Positions 43,487 to 52,127 of a stretch of 64,000 nt of DNA are shown one piece after another (position 1 is the stretch's first letter; the number at the start of each line of letters is the position of its first letter). Position numbers and translations under genes: made by a program. The DNA comes from Archangium sp. (GTDB lineage: Bacteria; Myxococcota; Myxococcia; Myxococcales; Myxococcaceae). A model generated the notes under the pieces. That model was not told the origin of the DNA, did not search any database, and was given only the letters and a program-made list of their open reading frames with translations. The stretch covers positions 1 through 64,000 of the forward strand of contig JAUXRX010000042.1 in NCBI GenBank assembly GCA_030681645.1, in the 5' to 3' direction.

Positions 43487-44371
43487 ATGAAGCGAGGCGC
43501 GCCCGCACCCGTTCGGCCCTTCCGCTGGGACCTGGTCGAGCCCGCCCAGCTGGGGCGGCTGCTGGAGGGAACCACTCCGCCGTCGCTGTGGTTCCTCGAC
43601 GAGCTGACCCGGTGCGCGGCGAAGGTGCTCGCCCGCTCGGCTGACGGAGATCTCCAGTTCGTCGGCCGCTCCGCGGACAGCGTGTGCGATCTGCTCAGTG
43701 GCGCGCTCGCCCACACCTCGTGGGCCGAGCGGCTCCATCGTCTCCCGTTCTCGATGCGCGCCGACGGCACGCTCGACCCACGCACCGGGCGCCAGCTGCG
43801 CTCGAACCTGGCAGCGGCAGGGTGTTCGCCCGCCGCGCTCGTCGGTGCCCGAAGACCCCGCGTGTTCGTCGACCTCGTGCTCTATGGCGGAACCTTCGAG
43901 GCCCTCTATCGAAAGCTGAACGAGTGGGCGGCCGCCGATGGGGTCAGCCCGCGGGCGCTGCGCAATCGCCTTCGCTTCGTGGGCCTGACCCTTCGAACGC
44001 ACACGAGCCCCAACACCTGGCGCTGGCAGCAGAACGCGGAGTGGACGGGTGAGCTGCCTTCCGGCGCGATCCAGAACGTCTCGCTCGAGAGCAGCGTGTG
44101 GCGCTACCTGGGGAACGACCAGCTCAAGCTGACGGAGTCGTTTCACCGGGGCCGGTGGGCCTCGGCGCAGGCACCGAAGCACGACGCCTTCACGCGGCAG
44201 GGGCTGCGCGAGGCCGTGGCCCTCGTGGAACAGGGCCGGAGCGCGGAGCTCCGCCGGACCATCGTCAGGCTGCTGGGCAGGGAGCCCACCTGGCGAGAGC
44301 CCTGGCTGCGCCGGCTTGCGGGCGAGCTGCGCGCGGCGCCCCCCAGAGATGTCCCACCTGGCCGTCGCTGA
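43487..44371 (+). CDS. Hypothetical protein with a PRPP-binding-like motif
   Basis: A 294-residue soluble protein with no signal peptide, starting MKRGAPAPVRPFRW. The stretch RPRVFVDLVLYGGTF (about 122-136) resembles the PRPP-binding loop of phosphoribosyltransferases (hydrophobic residues, Asp-x-x-x-x-Gly-Gly-Thr), and about residues 58-70 (LQFVGRSADSVCDLLSG) could be the matching strand-loop. It is a weak resemblance; no second motif confirms it. The C-terminal half is rich in Trp, Arg and His. It is followed closely by a Cys-rich lipoprotein gene (14 bp). Confidence 0.55.
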   Translation: MKRGAPAPVRPFRWDLVEPAQLGRLLEGTTPPSLWFLDELTRCAAKVLARSADGDLQFVGRSADSVCDLLSGALAHTSWAERLHRLPFSMRADGTLDPRTGRQLRSNLAAAGCSPAALVGARRPRVFVDLVLYGGTFEALYRKLNEWAAADGVSPRALRNRLRFVGLTLRTHTSPNTWRWQQNAEWTGELPSGAIQNVSLESSVWRYLGNDQLKLTESFHRGRWASAQAPKHDAFTRQGLREAVALVEQGRSAELRRTIVRLLGREPTWREPWLRRLAGELRAAPPRDVPPGRR

Positions 44372-44384
44372 GGGTCGAAGGCAG

Positions 44385-45668
44385 ATGAGAGTCATCCTGG
44401 GAGTGGCGGTCCTCGCGGTGGCCGGTTGCGCCCCGACCTTCCCGGTGTGCCCCGCCCAGCAGACCTTCTGTCCCTTCACCGCGCCCGTCAGGGGCGTGAG
44501 CGGGTCCTGCGTCTCGTTGGACGTGGACCTCTCGCACTGCGGCAGCTGTGACACCCGCTGCTTCGGCGCTCAGCGCTGCGTGGGCGGCGTCTGTGAGGGC
44601 TGCGGCGCAGCCGACTGCTTCCCTGCCTGCGAGAACACCAACAGCAACCCCCTCTGCTGCGGCGCCCCGTCTTCTCTTCAGTGCGGGCAGGGGCTCTCGT
44701 GCATCGGGGGCAGGTGCCAGCCAGACGTCGTCATGGTGTGCAGCCAACCCGGAGGTGTGGGCGACTGCACCAACCCCGTGAGAAGGGCTCCCAGCCCGCT
44801 CCCGCTCGCCATCGGCGCAGCGACCCACTCGCTCGGGCGACTCATCCTGGCCGACGACACGACGCAGACCCTGTCGGTCGCGATTCGAAGCGGCCTCGAC
44901 TGGGCGCTCAGCTCGACGACGCCGATCCCCCGAGGCCCGACGCGATTCGCAGGCGACGGACTCCCCTGGGCCCTCAGCGCCGGCGAGGGCGTCGTCTGGC
45001 GCTTCGACCGCCAGCTGCCTGATGGTGGACTCGACCCGAGCACGCGCATCTACGTCGGAGAGGGCTCGATCGCGCTCGCTGCCAGCACGGACAGCGTCTG
45101 GGTGGCGATGGGACCCGTCGATGGAGGCCTGCCCCGGGTGCTGCAGTTCTCGATCGCTGACGGTGGTCTGGCGTTGGCCGCGACGCACCCACTGGACGTG
45201 CCGTCGAGCGACGGCGGCGTGGGGATTCCGGTGGCCATCGCGCTCAACACCGAGCCGCAGGTTCGTGACTCGGTCTACGTGGCGCTCAGAGACGCTCCTG
45301 TGTTCGTTCGTCTCACCGCGGGGGCAGCTCCCGTTCAGCTTCCCATCGGAGGGGGGTGCCCCGGTACGAGCGGCCTCGTCATGGGCATCCAGCTCACGCT
45401 CTTCCCGACCCATTGGGTCGCCCTCGTCTGCGCAGACAAGGTCGTGCAGGTCGAGCCGAAGACGAGCAAGAGCAGCACCTGGTTGGCGCCCGCGGGCTTT
45501 CGGCCTTCGTTCCTGGCTCGCTCGGAGAACGTGCTCCTGGTGGGCGACGCGCAGAGCGGAAGATGGACGGCGCTCGCCCACGGCGATGAAGATCAGCTGA
45601 TCGGTTCGGGTGACGCACCGAGGCCCGCCTGCGCTGGCAGCGCCTCGGCTTTCGTCGTCTTTCCGTGA
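44385..45668 (+). CDS. Cys-rich lipoprotein with propeller-like C-terminal domain
   Basis: A 427-residue lipoprotein (MRVILGVAVLAVAGC). About 100 residues of a Cys-rich module follow (CPAQQTFCPF, DLSHCGSCDTRC, CVGGVCEGCG, CCGAPSSLQCG), the C-x-x-C-x-x-x-C spacing common in myxobacterial surface lipoproteins. The rest (about 140-420) is beta-blade-like: GLPWALSAGEGVVWRF, GSIALAASTDSVWVAM, SVYVALRDAPVFV. Together they suggest a surface-anchored binding protein. Function unknown. Confidence 0.72.
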   Translation: MRVILGVAVLAVAGCAPTFPVCPAQQTFCPFTAPVRGVSGSCVSLDVDLSHCGSCDTRCFGAQRCVGGVCEGCGAADCFPACENTNSNPLCCGAPSSLQCGQGLSCIGGRCQPDVVMVCSQPGGVGDCTNPVRRAPSPLPLAIGAATHSLGRLILADDTTQTLSVAIRSGLDWALSSTTPIPRGPTRFAGDGLPWALSAGEGVVWRFDRQLPDGGLDPSTRIYVGEGSIALAASTDSVWVAMGPVDGGLPRVLQFSIADGGLALAATHPLDVPSSDGGVGIPVAIALNTEPQVRDSVYVALRDAPVFVRLTAGAAPVQLPIGGGCPGTSGLVMGIQLTLFPTHWVALVCADKVVQVEPKTSKSSTWLAPAGFRPSFLARSENVLLVGDAQSGRWTALAHGDEDQLIGSGDAPRPACAGSASAFVVFP

Positions 45669-45686
45669 TTCACCCGGCCCGAAGGC

Positions 45687-46643
45687 TCAGACGGTCTCGG
45701 TCGGCTTCTCGGCGTGCGTGCGCCAGATGAACGAAGCGACGTCGAGCAGGTCGCGCGGCTTCTGCCCCGCGGCGAGCAGCTTGGTCTGGGTGAGCGTCAC
45801 CACCTCGTGGAACTGCGCGTAGCCGCGCGCGGTCACGGGCTGGGCCTTCTCCACCGCGAGGCCGAGCGTGGCGGCCTGGCTGGCGAAGGGGGTGGGCTTG
45901 ATGCAGCTGTTGGTGGTCGCGTTGAACAGCGCGCCGAACACGGTGGCGAACGGCCAGCTCACGGTCTTGGGCTGCCCCTTCTTGTCCTTGAGCGCGACCG
46001 CGGTGGAGAAGCGCTCGACCCGCAGGCCGTAGTCGCCTTCACCGTGCAGCAGCTGCTTGAGGCCGGCGATGGCCGTGGCGCGCGCCTTGGCCTCGAGGCC
46101 GATGAAGGGAATCGAACCCTCGATGGGGAAGACGATGTTGGTGCCCTTGAGCAGCTTCGTGGCGCTCTCGAAGAGCTCTTCCGGGGTGGCGCTGGCGAAG
46201 CGCGCGGCCGACAGCTCTTCGCGCGCAGCGGTCATGGCGTTGGTCTTGTTGCCGCCCTTGCCGCTGGTGGCACCGGCGACGCCGCGCTCGTCGCTGGTGA
46301 AGCGCTCGCCCTCGAAGCCGCCGGGGAAGAGCTTCTCGAAGAAGAGGATCTGCTGGGCCAGGCTCTCGAAGCGGGCCACGGCCTTCTTGGGCAGGCCCGG
46401 CTTCTTCACCTTCTTGGGCCCCGTGGTGCTCGTGCGCGCGTGGCGGCTGTGCGACTTGGTCTCGAGCGAGGCGAGCGCCTTGGCGTCGAGGGTCACCTGC
46501 ACCAGGCCCCTGGCCTTGCTCTTGATGAACTTCTTGCGCCCGCCGTGTTCGAAGTAGAGCACCCAGTGGTCAACGCCATCTTCGACTACGAGGCCCATGC
46601 CCCAATCCGGCTGACTCTCGCTCTTGAACACCGTGGTCGTCAT
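45687..46643 (-). CDS. Protein with DUF3553-like N-terminus and unknown C-terminal domain
   Basis: A 318-residue protein. The N-terminal 60 residues (DWGMGLVVEDGVDHWVLYFEHGGRKKF) match the short DUF3553-type beta domain, known from various nucleic-acid-related bacterial proteins. The middle (about 75-200) is basic and rich in Lys, Thr, Ala (GPKKVKKPGLPKKAVARFES), and the last part is helical (about 205-310, ATTNSCIKPTPFASQAAT). No nuclease or helicase motif was found. The ATG at 46643 was chosen. Possible DNA-binding role; not established. Confidence 0.65.
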   Translation of the reverse strand: MTTTVFKSESQPDWGMGLVVEDGVDHWVLYFEHGGRKKFIKSKARGLVQVTLDAKALASLETKSHSRHARTSTTGPKKVKKPGLPKKAVARFESLAQQILFFEKLFPGGFEGERFTSDERGVAGATSGKGGNKTNAMTAAREELSAARFASATPEELFESATKLLKGTNIVFPIEGSIPFIGLEAKARATAIAGLKQLLHGEGDYGLRVERFSTAVALKDKKGQPKTVSWPFATVFGALFNATTNSCIKPTPFASQAATLGLAVEKAQPVTARGYAQFHEVVTLTQTKLLAAGQKPRDLLDVASFIWRTHAEKPTETV

Positions 46644-46724
46644 TGTGAAGTACCTGTTGTCACCTCTTTCCACCGCTGACCACCCCCCCGTGCGGTTCGA
46701 GCAGCTAAGTCCCTGAGTTCACCC

Positions 46725-48350
46725 ATGCCCGTTGGCCGGTCGTTCAAGCAGCAGCCCCCGAAAGGGACCTTCGACGCCATCGTCATCGGCTCGGGCATCG
46801 GAGGCCTGGTCGCCGCCGCGGCGCTGGCGAAGTACGGCCAGAAGCGCGTGCTGGTGTTGGAGCGGCACTATCGCCTCGGCGGCTATACCCACGTCTTCAC
46901 CCGGCCCGGCTACGAGTGGGACGTGGGGGTGCACTACGTCGGCTCGGTCGGCGCGCAGGGCTCGCTGCGGCCGCTGTTCGATCGCCTCACCGACGCCCAG
47001 CTCGCGTGGGCGCCGCTGCCTGACGTGTACGACGCCATCGAGCTGGGTGAGCGCCGCTACGAGCTCGTCAGCGGTGCGAAGCGTTTCGTGGCGAAGCTCG
47101 CCGAGTCCTTCCCGGCCGAGCGCGGCGCCCTCGAGCAGTACGTGCGCCTCGTCAGCAGCACCGCGCGCAAGGGCCAGCTCGGCTTCATGTCCCGCCTCTC
47201 GCCGCCGCCCTCGACGCCCCGGGTGGTGGGCCACGCGCTCGAGAAGTCAGCCGCGCCCCGCTTCACCCGCGACGTGCTGCTGGAGCTGACCCGCAACGAA
47301 GAGCTGCTCGCGGTGCTCACCGGCCAGTACGGCGACTACGGGTTGCCGCCCAGGCGCTCCAGCTTCTCCATGCACGCGGCGGTGGTGGAGCACTACCTCG
47401 AGGGCGCGTTCTACCCGGTGGGTGGCTCGTCGCAGTTCGCCGTCACGCTCGCGCCGGCGATCGAAGCCGCGGGCGGGCACCTCGCGCTGTCCGCCGAGGT
47501 GGAGCAGGTGATCATCGAAGGTGGCGCCGCGGTCGGGGTGAGGCTCACCGGTGGAGAGGAGCTGCGCGCGCCGCTGATCATCTCCGACGCGGGGCTGCCC
47601 AACACCTTCGGCCGGCTCGTGCCCGAGGCCCATCGACCGCCCGGGTACGTGGACGCGCTGCGCCGGGTGGAGCCGTCGTCGGCGTACCTGTGTCTGTACC
47701 TGGGCTTCAAGCACACCGACGCCGAGCTGGGGCTCACCGGCACCAACCTCTGGGTGTACCCGGACGAGCGGCACGACGAGAACGTGGAGCGCTTCGCGGT
47801 GGACCCCGACGCGCCGTTCCCCATGCTGTACTTCTCGTTCCCCTCGGCGAAGGACCCCGACTTCCAGCGGCGGCACCCCGGGCGAGCCACCGTCGAGGTG
47901 ATCACCATGGCCCGCTGGGAGTGGTTCTCGAAGTGGGCGGGCAGCCGCTGGCAGAAGCGCGGCCCGGAGTACGAGGCGCTCAAGCAGCGCTTCAAGGACC
48001 GGCTGCTCGACGCGGTGTACCGGCGCCTGCCGCAGCTGCGGGGCAGGGTGGATCACGCCGAGCTCTCCACGCCGCTCTCCACCGCGCACTTCTCGGGGCA
48101 TCCCCGCGGGGAGATCTACGGGCTCGACAGCTCGCCTGCGCGCTTCGACCTGCCGCTGCGCGCGAAGACGCCGGTGCCCGGGCTGTACCTCACCGGCGCG
48201 GATCTCGCGTCGTGCGGCGTGGCCGGCGCGGCGTTCGGAGGCGCGCTCTGCACCGGGGCCATCCTCGGGCAGAAGGTGATGTGGGACCTGCTCTCCCTCT
48301 CCCTGCGAAGCGGGGAGAGGGCCGGGGTGAGGGGCGAACGGTCTCAGTAG
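46725..48350 (+). CDS. FAD-dependent oxidoreductase, carotenoid isomerase/RetSat-like
   Basis: A 541-residue flavoprotein of the CrtI/RetSat (phytoene desaturase and all-trans-retinol 13,14-reductase) superfamily. The dinucleotide motif is VIGSGIGGLVAAAALA (about 20-35), followed by VLERHYRLGGYTHVF, and the C-terminal FAD motif is PGLYLTGADLASCGVAGAAFGG. Such enzymes desaturate, isomerise or saturate isoprenoids. No phytoene synthase gene is in the window. The C-terminal 20 residues are coded by a GC-rich hairpin repeat (48295-48321). It is followed 54 bp later by a ferredoxin-NADP reductase gene that could supply electrons. Confidence 0.85.
   Translation: MPVGRSFKQQPPKGTFDAIVIGSGIGGLVAAAALAKYGQKRVLVLERHYRLGGYTHVFTRPGYEWDVGVHYVGSVGAQGSLRPLFDRLTDAQLAWAPLPDVYDAIELGERRYELVSGAKRFVAKLAESFPAERGALEQYVRLVSSTARKGQLGFMSRLSPPPSTPRVVGHALEKSAAPRFTRDVLLELTRNEELLAVLTGQYGDYGLPPRRSSFSMHAAVVEHYLEGAFYPVGGSSQFAVTLAPAIEAAGGHLALSAEVEQVIIEGGAAVGVRLTGGEELRAPLIISDAGLPNTFGRLVPEAHRPPGYVDALRRVEPSSAYLCLYLGFKHTDAELGLTGTNLWVYPDERHDENVERFAVDPDAPFPMLYFSFPSAKDPDFQRRHPGRATVEVITMARWEWFSKWAGSRWQKRGPEYEALKQRFKDRLLDAVYRRLPQLRGRVDHAELSTPLSTAHFSGHPRGEIYGLDSSPARFDLPLRAKTPVPGLYLTGADLASCGVAGAAFGGALCTGAILGQKVMWDLLSLSLRSGERAGVRGERSQ
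48295..48321. repeat. GC-rich hairpin at the 3' end of the RetSat-like gene
   Basis: Arms CCCTCTCCC (48295-48303) and GGGAGAGGG (48313-48321) form a 9-bp stem with a 9-base loop. It lies inside the last codons of the gene, so translated it gives LSLSLRSGERAGV. The element is of the common CCCTCTCCC-type palindromic repeat found between genes in many proteobacteria; a partial CCCTCTCC copy is at about 60914. It may act as a terminator for the flavoprotein gene or be a repeat captured in the reading frame. Confidence 0.7.
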
Positions 48351-48404
48351 TGAAGCTACCGCCACCCGCGGGGCTCAGCTCAGCAGCGGTGCTACACATG
48401 GGGC

Positions 48405-49772
48405 ATGTCGCTCGAGCGTCCTGTCAGGGTCGCGATCGTCGGCGCCGGGCCGGCCGGTTTCTTCACGGCTGACGCGTTGCTGCGGCTGGACTCACCCCGC
48501 TTCGAGGTCGACATCTTCGAGCGCCTCCCCACGCCCTTCGGGCTGGTGCGCTCGGGCGTCGCGCCTGATCACCAGAAGATCAAGGGCGTCACCCGCACCT
48601 TCGAGAAGACGGCGAAGCACCAGCGCTTCCGCTTCTTCGGCAACGTCACCATCGGGCGCGACCTGAGCCACGACGAGCTGGCCGCGCACTACGACCAGGT
48701 CGTCTACGCGGTGGGCAGCAGCACCGATCGCCGCCTCGGCATCCCCGGCGAGGAGCTGATGGGCTGCCACGCCGCCACCGCCTTCGTCGGCTGGTACAAC
48801 GCGCACCCCGACTTCCGCGACTTCCCCTTCGACCTCAAGGTGGAGCGCGCGGTGGTGGTGGGGGTGGGCAACGTGGCCATCGACATCGCCCGCGTGCTGC
48901 TGCGCGATCGCGGGGAACTGGCGAGGACGGACATCGCCGGCCTCGCGCTCGCGGCGCTCGAGGCGAGCACGATTCACGAGGTGGTGCTGCTGGCACGCCG
49001 TGGCCCCGCCCAGGCCGCCTTCACCGCGGTCGAGCTGGAAGACCTCACCCACCTGGCGTCGATCGGCGTGAAGGTCGACCCGGCTCAGCTCCAGCTCGAC
49101 GCCGCGCAGCTCGAGGCGCTCGACGTGAACTCGCGGCGCAACGTCGAGCTCATGCGCAAGCTGGCCGCGAACCCGCGCGAGACCGCGCGCACCCTGCGGC
49201 TCGAGTTCCTCGCCTCTCCGGTCGAGCTGCTCGACGACGGGAACGGGCGGGTCTGCGGCGTGAAGGTCGAGCGCAACGAGCTCTTGGGTGACAAGGCGCG
49301 CGGCACCGGGCAGTTCTTCGAGCTGAGCGCGGGGCTCGTCTTCCGCTCCATCGGCTACTTCGGTGAGCCCATCGCGGGCGTCCCCTTCGACGCGAAGGCC
49401 GGCATCATCCCCAACGTCGAGGGCCGGGTGACGCGCACGCCGGGCGGCGAGGTGGTGCCCCACCTCTACGCCGTGGGTTGGATTCGCCGCAGCCCCATCG
49501 GGGTCATCGGCACCAACAAGGCTGATGGCCAGGCCGTCGCGGACCGCCTCGTGGAAGACGTGGCGAAGCTGCCGGCCGCGCCCCCGCGGCCCGAGTCGGA
49601 GATGATGGCGCTCCTCGCGCAGCGGCGCATCAAGGTCACCTCGTTCCATGAGTGGGCGAAGCTCGACGAGCTCGAGGTGGCCGCGGGGCGCGAGAAGGGC
49701 AAGGTGCGCGAGAAGTTCGACACCGTCACCGCCATGATGAACGAGCTGCTCCGCTCGACCCCATCAAACTGA
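48405..49772 (+). CDS. Ferredoxin--NADP+ reductase of FprA/adrenodoxin-reductase type
   Basis: A 455-residue two-domain flavoprotein: FAD motif VRVAIVGAGPAGFFTADALL (about 7-26), DIFERLPTPFGLVRSGVAPDH (about 36-56, typical of FprA), and the NADP motif VVVGVGNVAIDIARVLL (about 149-165), then SIGYFGEPIAGVPFD. FprA-type enzymes move electrons between NADPH and ferredoxins, for example for cytochromes P450. The gene follows a RetSat-like flavoprotein gene. The ATG at 48405 begins MSLERPVRVAIVGAG. Confidence 0.9.
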   Translation: MSLERPVRVAIVGAGPAGFFTADALLRLDSPRFEVDIFERLPTPFGLVRSGVAPDHQKIKGVTRTFEKTAKHQRFRFFGNVTIGRDLSHDELAAHYDQVVYAVGSSTDRRLGIPGEELMGCHAATAFVGWYNAHPDFRDFPFDLKVERAVVVGVGNVAIDIARVLLRDRGELARTDIAGLALAALEASTIHEVVLLARRGPAQAAFTAVELEDLTHLASIGVKVDPAQLQLDAAQLEALDVNSRRNVELMRKLAANPRETARTLRLEFLASPVELLDDGNGRVCGVKVERNELLGDKARGTGQFFELSAGLVFRSIGYFGEPIAGVPFDAKAGIIPNVEGRVTRTPGGEVVPHLYAVGWIRRSPIGVIGTNKADGQAVADRLVEDVAKLPAAPPRPESEMMALLAQRRIKVTSFHEWAKLDELEVAAGREKGKVREKFDTVTAMMNELLRSTPSN

Positions 49773-49885
49773 AGGCGGCTTCCGGGCCCCCGAAACGCAA
49801 CCCTGCGGAACTGGGCTGCGCCTGTGCGCGGCCCGAATGGTGCTGAGCACTCCTGCTCATCTCGTCTGGAGAACAGGAGCAGCCC

Positions 49886-50125
49886 GTGAAAACGAAACAG
49901 CTCGATACGTCAGGACACAAGTGGACGCTGCTCGGCGCGACCGTAGTCGTCGCTGCAGGCACGCTGGCCATGGGCGCGTGGAGCGGACTTCGCGCCAGGG
50001 CCCGTGCGTTGCTCGCGCCGCGTCATTCCGTGGAGGACACCGACGCGCGCAGTCGCATGGAAGGCGAGGGTGGCCCCTCACCCGGCGCGCTCCGGGCCGC
50101 GACCTCGTCCGCGGACAAGGCCTGA
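49886..50125 (+). CDS. Small membrane protein, 79 residues
   Basis: A 79-residue protein from a GTG start, with an AGGAG box 6 bp before it. A polar start is followed by one hydrophobic segment (WTLLGATVVVAAGTLAMGAW), then an Arg-rich and charged tail (RARARALLAPRHSVEDTDARS). No family recognised. It lies just upstream of an even smaller membrane ORF and a ferritin-like gene, within 112 bp. Confidence 0.6.
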   Translation: MKTKQLDTSGHKWTLLGATVVVAAGTLAMGAWSGLRARARALLAPRHSVEDTDARSRMEGEGGPSPGALRAATSSADKA

Positions 50126-50127
50126 TC

Positions 50128-50226
50128 TTGAACACCCTCGACCTCATCATCGCCGTCACCGTCCTCGTCCTCGTGGTCGGCGGCTACGGCGGGTACCACT
50201 GGAGCAAGAAGCGAGCTCCCCATTGA
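50128..50226 (+). CDS. Tiny membrane ORF (32 residues) upstream of the ferritin-like gene
   Basis: A possible 32-residue protein from a TTG start, 2 bp after the stop of the previous gene. It is one membrane helix (NTLDLIIAVTVLVLVVGGY) with a basic tail (HWSKKRAPH). Gene spacing and a helix-plus-basic-tail design support it, but no Shine-Dalgarno is clear and such short ORFs arise by chance. Its stop is 11 bp before the ferritin-like start. Confidence 0.45.
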   Translation: MNTLDLIIAVTVLVLVVGGYGGYHWSKKRAPH

Positions 50227-50237
50227 AAGGAAACACC

Positions 50238-50822
50238 ATGCCTCGCGCCACCGTCGTTCCCCTGGAGTCCACCAATCACACGTTCTCGATCGATCTCGAG
50301 GCCATCAAGAAGCGCGCGCGCGCGCACATCGACGAGGGGGCCGTCACCGAGGGGTACCAGGGCGATCGGCGCACCATCCTCAAGCTGCTCAACGATTCGC
50401 TCGCGACCGAGCTGGTCTGCGTGCTCCGCTATCGCAACCACCACTTCATGAGCGCCAGCATCGGTGGCATCGCGGGCTTCGCGGTGACCGGCGAGCTGCT
50501 CGCGCATTCGCAGGAGGAGATGATTCACGCCGACCGCCTCGCCGCGCGCATCACCCAGCTCGGGGGCGAGCCTGACTTCGCGCCCGACACCCTGGCCACC
50601 CGCAGCCACGCCGACTACGCGGTGAGCAACTCGCTGCGCGGCATGCTGACCGAAGACCTGGTGGCCGAGCGCATCGCTATCGACACGTACACCGCCATCA
50701 TCCGCTTCGTCGCCGACAAGGACCCGACCACCCGGCGCCTGTTCGAGGAGCTCCTCGCCCAGGAGGAAGAGCACGCCGACGAGCTGTCCGACTTCCTCAA
50801 GCGGCTGCCCATCGACGACTGA
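50238..50822 (+). CDS. Ferritin-like/bacterioferritin-type protein
   Basis: A 194-residue four-helix protein with ferritin-type iron ligands: ATELVCVLRYRNHHF (Glu in helix A), SQEEMIHADR (Glu-x-x-His in helix B), AERIAIDTY (helix C Glu) and EEEHADELSDFL (Glu-x-x-His in helix D). Bacterioferritins store iron or protect DNA; Dps-like DNA binding is not suggested by the N-terminus. The Shine-Dalgarno AAAGGAA is about 6 bp before the ATG. Two very small membrane ORFs lie just upstream, and the same operon may continue to the lipoprotein gene at 50859. Confidence 0.85.
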   Translation: MPRATVVPLESTNHTFSIDLEAIKKRARAHIDEGAVTEGYQGDRRTILKLLNDSLATELVCVLRYRNHHFMSASIGGIAGFAVTGELLAHSQEEMIHADRLAARITQLGGEPDFAPDTLATRSHADYAVSNSLRGMLTEDLVAERIAIDTYTAIIRFVADKDPTTRRLFEELLAQEEEHADELSDFLKRLPIDD

Positions 50823-50858
50823 CGCCCCGGCGGGGGGAGTCGTGTAGCCTCCCCCGCC

Positions 50859-51899
50859 ATGGATCGACGCGACGTCCTCAAGCTGGGTGCGGTGGCGAGC
50901 CTGGGCGGTTCTGGCTGCGCCACCTTGTTGAGCAACCCGTCTGCCGTGGGCGCCGGCGACATGGGCGGCTTCCTCTCGTCGCTCGACACCGCGCTCGACG
51001 GCATCGGCAAGGGGAGCTTCTTCGAGCGGTTCCTCCCCACCGCGTCGAACCCCGCCGTCGCCGAGAAGGCGAAGCACGGTGAGGCGCTGACCAAGAAGAC
51101 GCTCCGCTCGCTGCTGCTCGTCGGCACGCTGCAGGAGCTGCCCCCCGAGCAGTTGGCGCACGAAGGCGTGCAGCAGCGCCTGCGCGATTCGATGGGTGAG
51201 TTCGACGACGCGATGTTCGGCATGACCTCGATGCTCGAGGGCCTCTCGCCCACCGAGCGCGCCGAGGTCTCGAAGGCGCTGCAGGAAGACCCTCAGCTGG
51301 GCATGCGCGTGATGGGCGCGATCGACGACGAGGCCGCGGGCTTCGGCGTCTCGCTCAAGCAGCGCACCCGCCTGCGGGCCCTGTCGAGCCACACCTGTGC
51401 GCGGCTGCGGCGTTCTCCCGAGCTCACCCTCACCGAGTACACCGGCAAGATGCACAAGGTGGCGGCGCGGCACGGCGCGCGTTCGTCGGCCGAGCGCAAC
51501 GCCGCGGCGATCGTGGGCAGCTCGCTCATCTGGCAGGGCCAGCCCGGTGAAGGGGGAGGCGTGGCTCCGGCCACCGGTGGGTTGACGCCGCCGCCGCCCC
51601 CGCCGCCGCAGGCTGATCAGCCCGAGGCGCGCGGCACCGACTTCGCGCCCGCGCCCGCGACCCAGGGCACTCCGGTCGCGCCGCCCGCGCGCAAGGGTCC
51701 CCGGGCGAGCCACGTGGTGCTCACCGCGGGCGGCATCGCGCTGGGGCTGGGCGCCACGCTGGTGGGCATCGGCTTCGCGACCTCGACGGCCACCCAGGGC
51801 GTCTCGCTCGCGCTGGGCCTGACCTTCGGCGCGCTGCTGGGCATCGCGGGCATCATCACCTTGATCATCGGCCTGGTGCTCCTGGCCGCGGGGAAGTGA
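50859..51899 (+). CDS. Lipoprotein or membrane protein with C-terminal helices
   Basis: A 346-residue protein. The N-terminus (VLKLGAVASLGGSGC) resembles a lipoprotein or Tat-like signal (MDRRDVLKLG with Cys20), followed by a helical region (about 30-230) without catalytic residues, a Pro/Ala linker (GLTPPPPPPPQADQP) and two hydrophobic helices near the end (GGIALGLGATLVGIGFA and LGLTFGALLGIAGIITLIIGLVLL). The RRDV-like twin-arginine start would suggest Tat export of a folded protein. No function recognised. Confidence 0.65.
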   Translation: MDRRDVLKLGAVASLGGSGCATLLSNPSAVGAGDMGGFLSSLDTALDGIGKGSFFERFLPTASNPAVAEKAKHGEALTKKTLRSLLLVGTLQELPPEQLAHEGVQQRLRDSMGEFDDAMFGMTSMLEGLSPTERAEVSKALQEDPQLGMRVMGAIDDEAAGFGVSLKQRTRLRALSSHTCARLRRSPELTLTEYTGKMHKVAARHGARSSAERNAAAIVGSSLIWQGQPGEGGGVAPATGGLTPPPPPPPQADQPEARGTDFAPAPATQGTPVAPPARKGPRASHVVLTAGGIALGLGATLVGIGFATSTATQGVSLALGLTFGALLGIAGIITLIIGLVLLAAGK

Positions 51900-52127
51900 C
51901 GTGCACTTGAGCCATCCACCGTTCACCCCGAGAGGGTCGATCGAGAGAGCGATCGAGCCCGTCACCGTTCACCCCGAGCAGAGTCGGGGGGCGAGTTCCT
52001 GCGAGCCTGGGCGCCAATCCCTCGACTCCGCTCGGGATGAACGGGGCACGAGCCCCATTTCGGCCGAACCTGCGAGCGGAGTCGAGGGGCGGGCGTCTCG
52101 ACTTCGCTCGACGTGAACGGACTCGAG
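51900..52127. other. Repeat-filled intergenic region upstream of the polyketide-like cassette
   Basis: This 228-bp stretch is almost entirely made of copies of the dispersed GTTCACCCCGAG repeat: forward at 51920-51940 (truncated), 51966-51991 and 52073-52090, inverted at 52019-52045 and 52096-52120. The forward and inverted copies can fold into long hairpins. The last inverted copy ends 7 bp before the ketosynthase start. There is no other recognisable promoter element. Confidence 0.75.

Noticed and set aside
40898..44554. 1218-codon minus-strand open frame
   Set aside because: Composition is typical of a codon-position artefact in high-GC DNA, and three well-supported plus-strand genes cover it.
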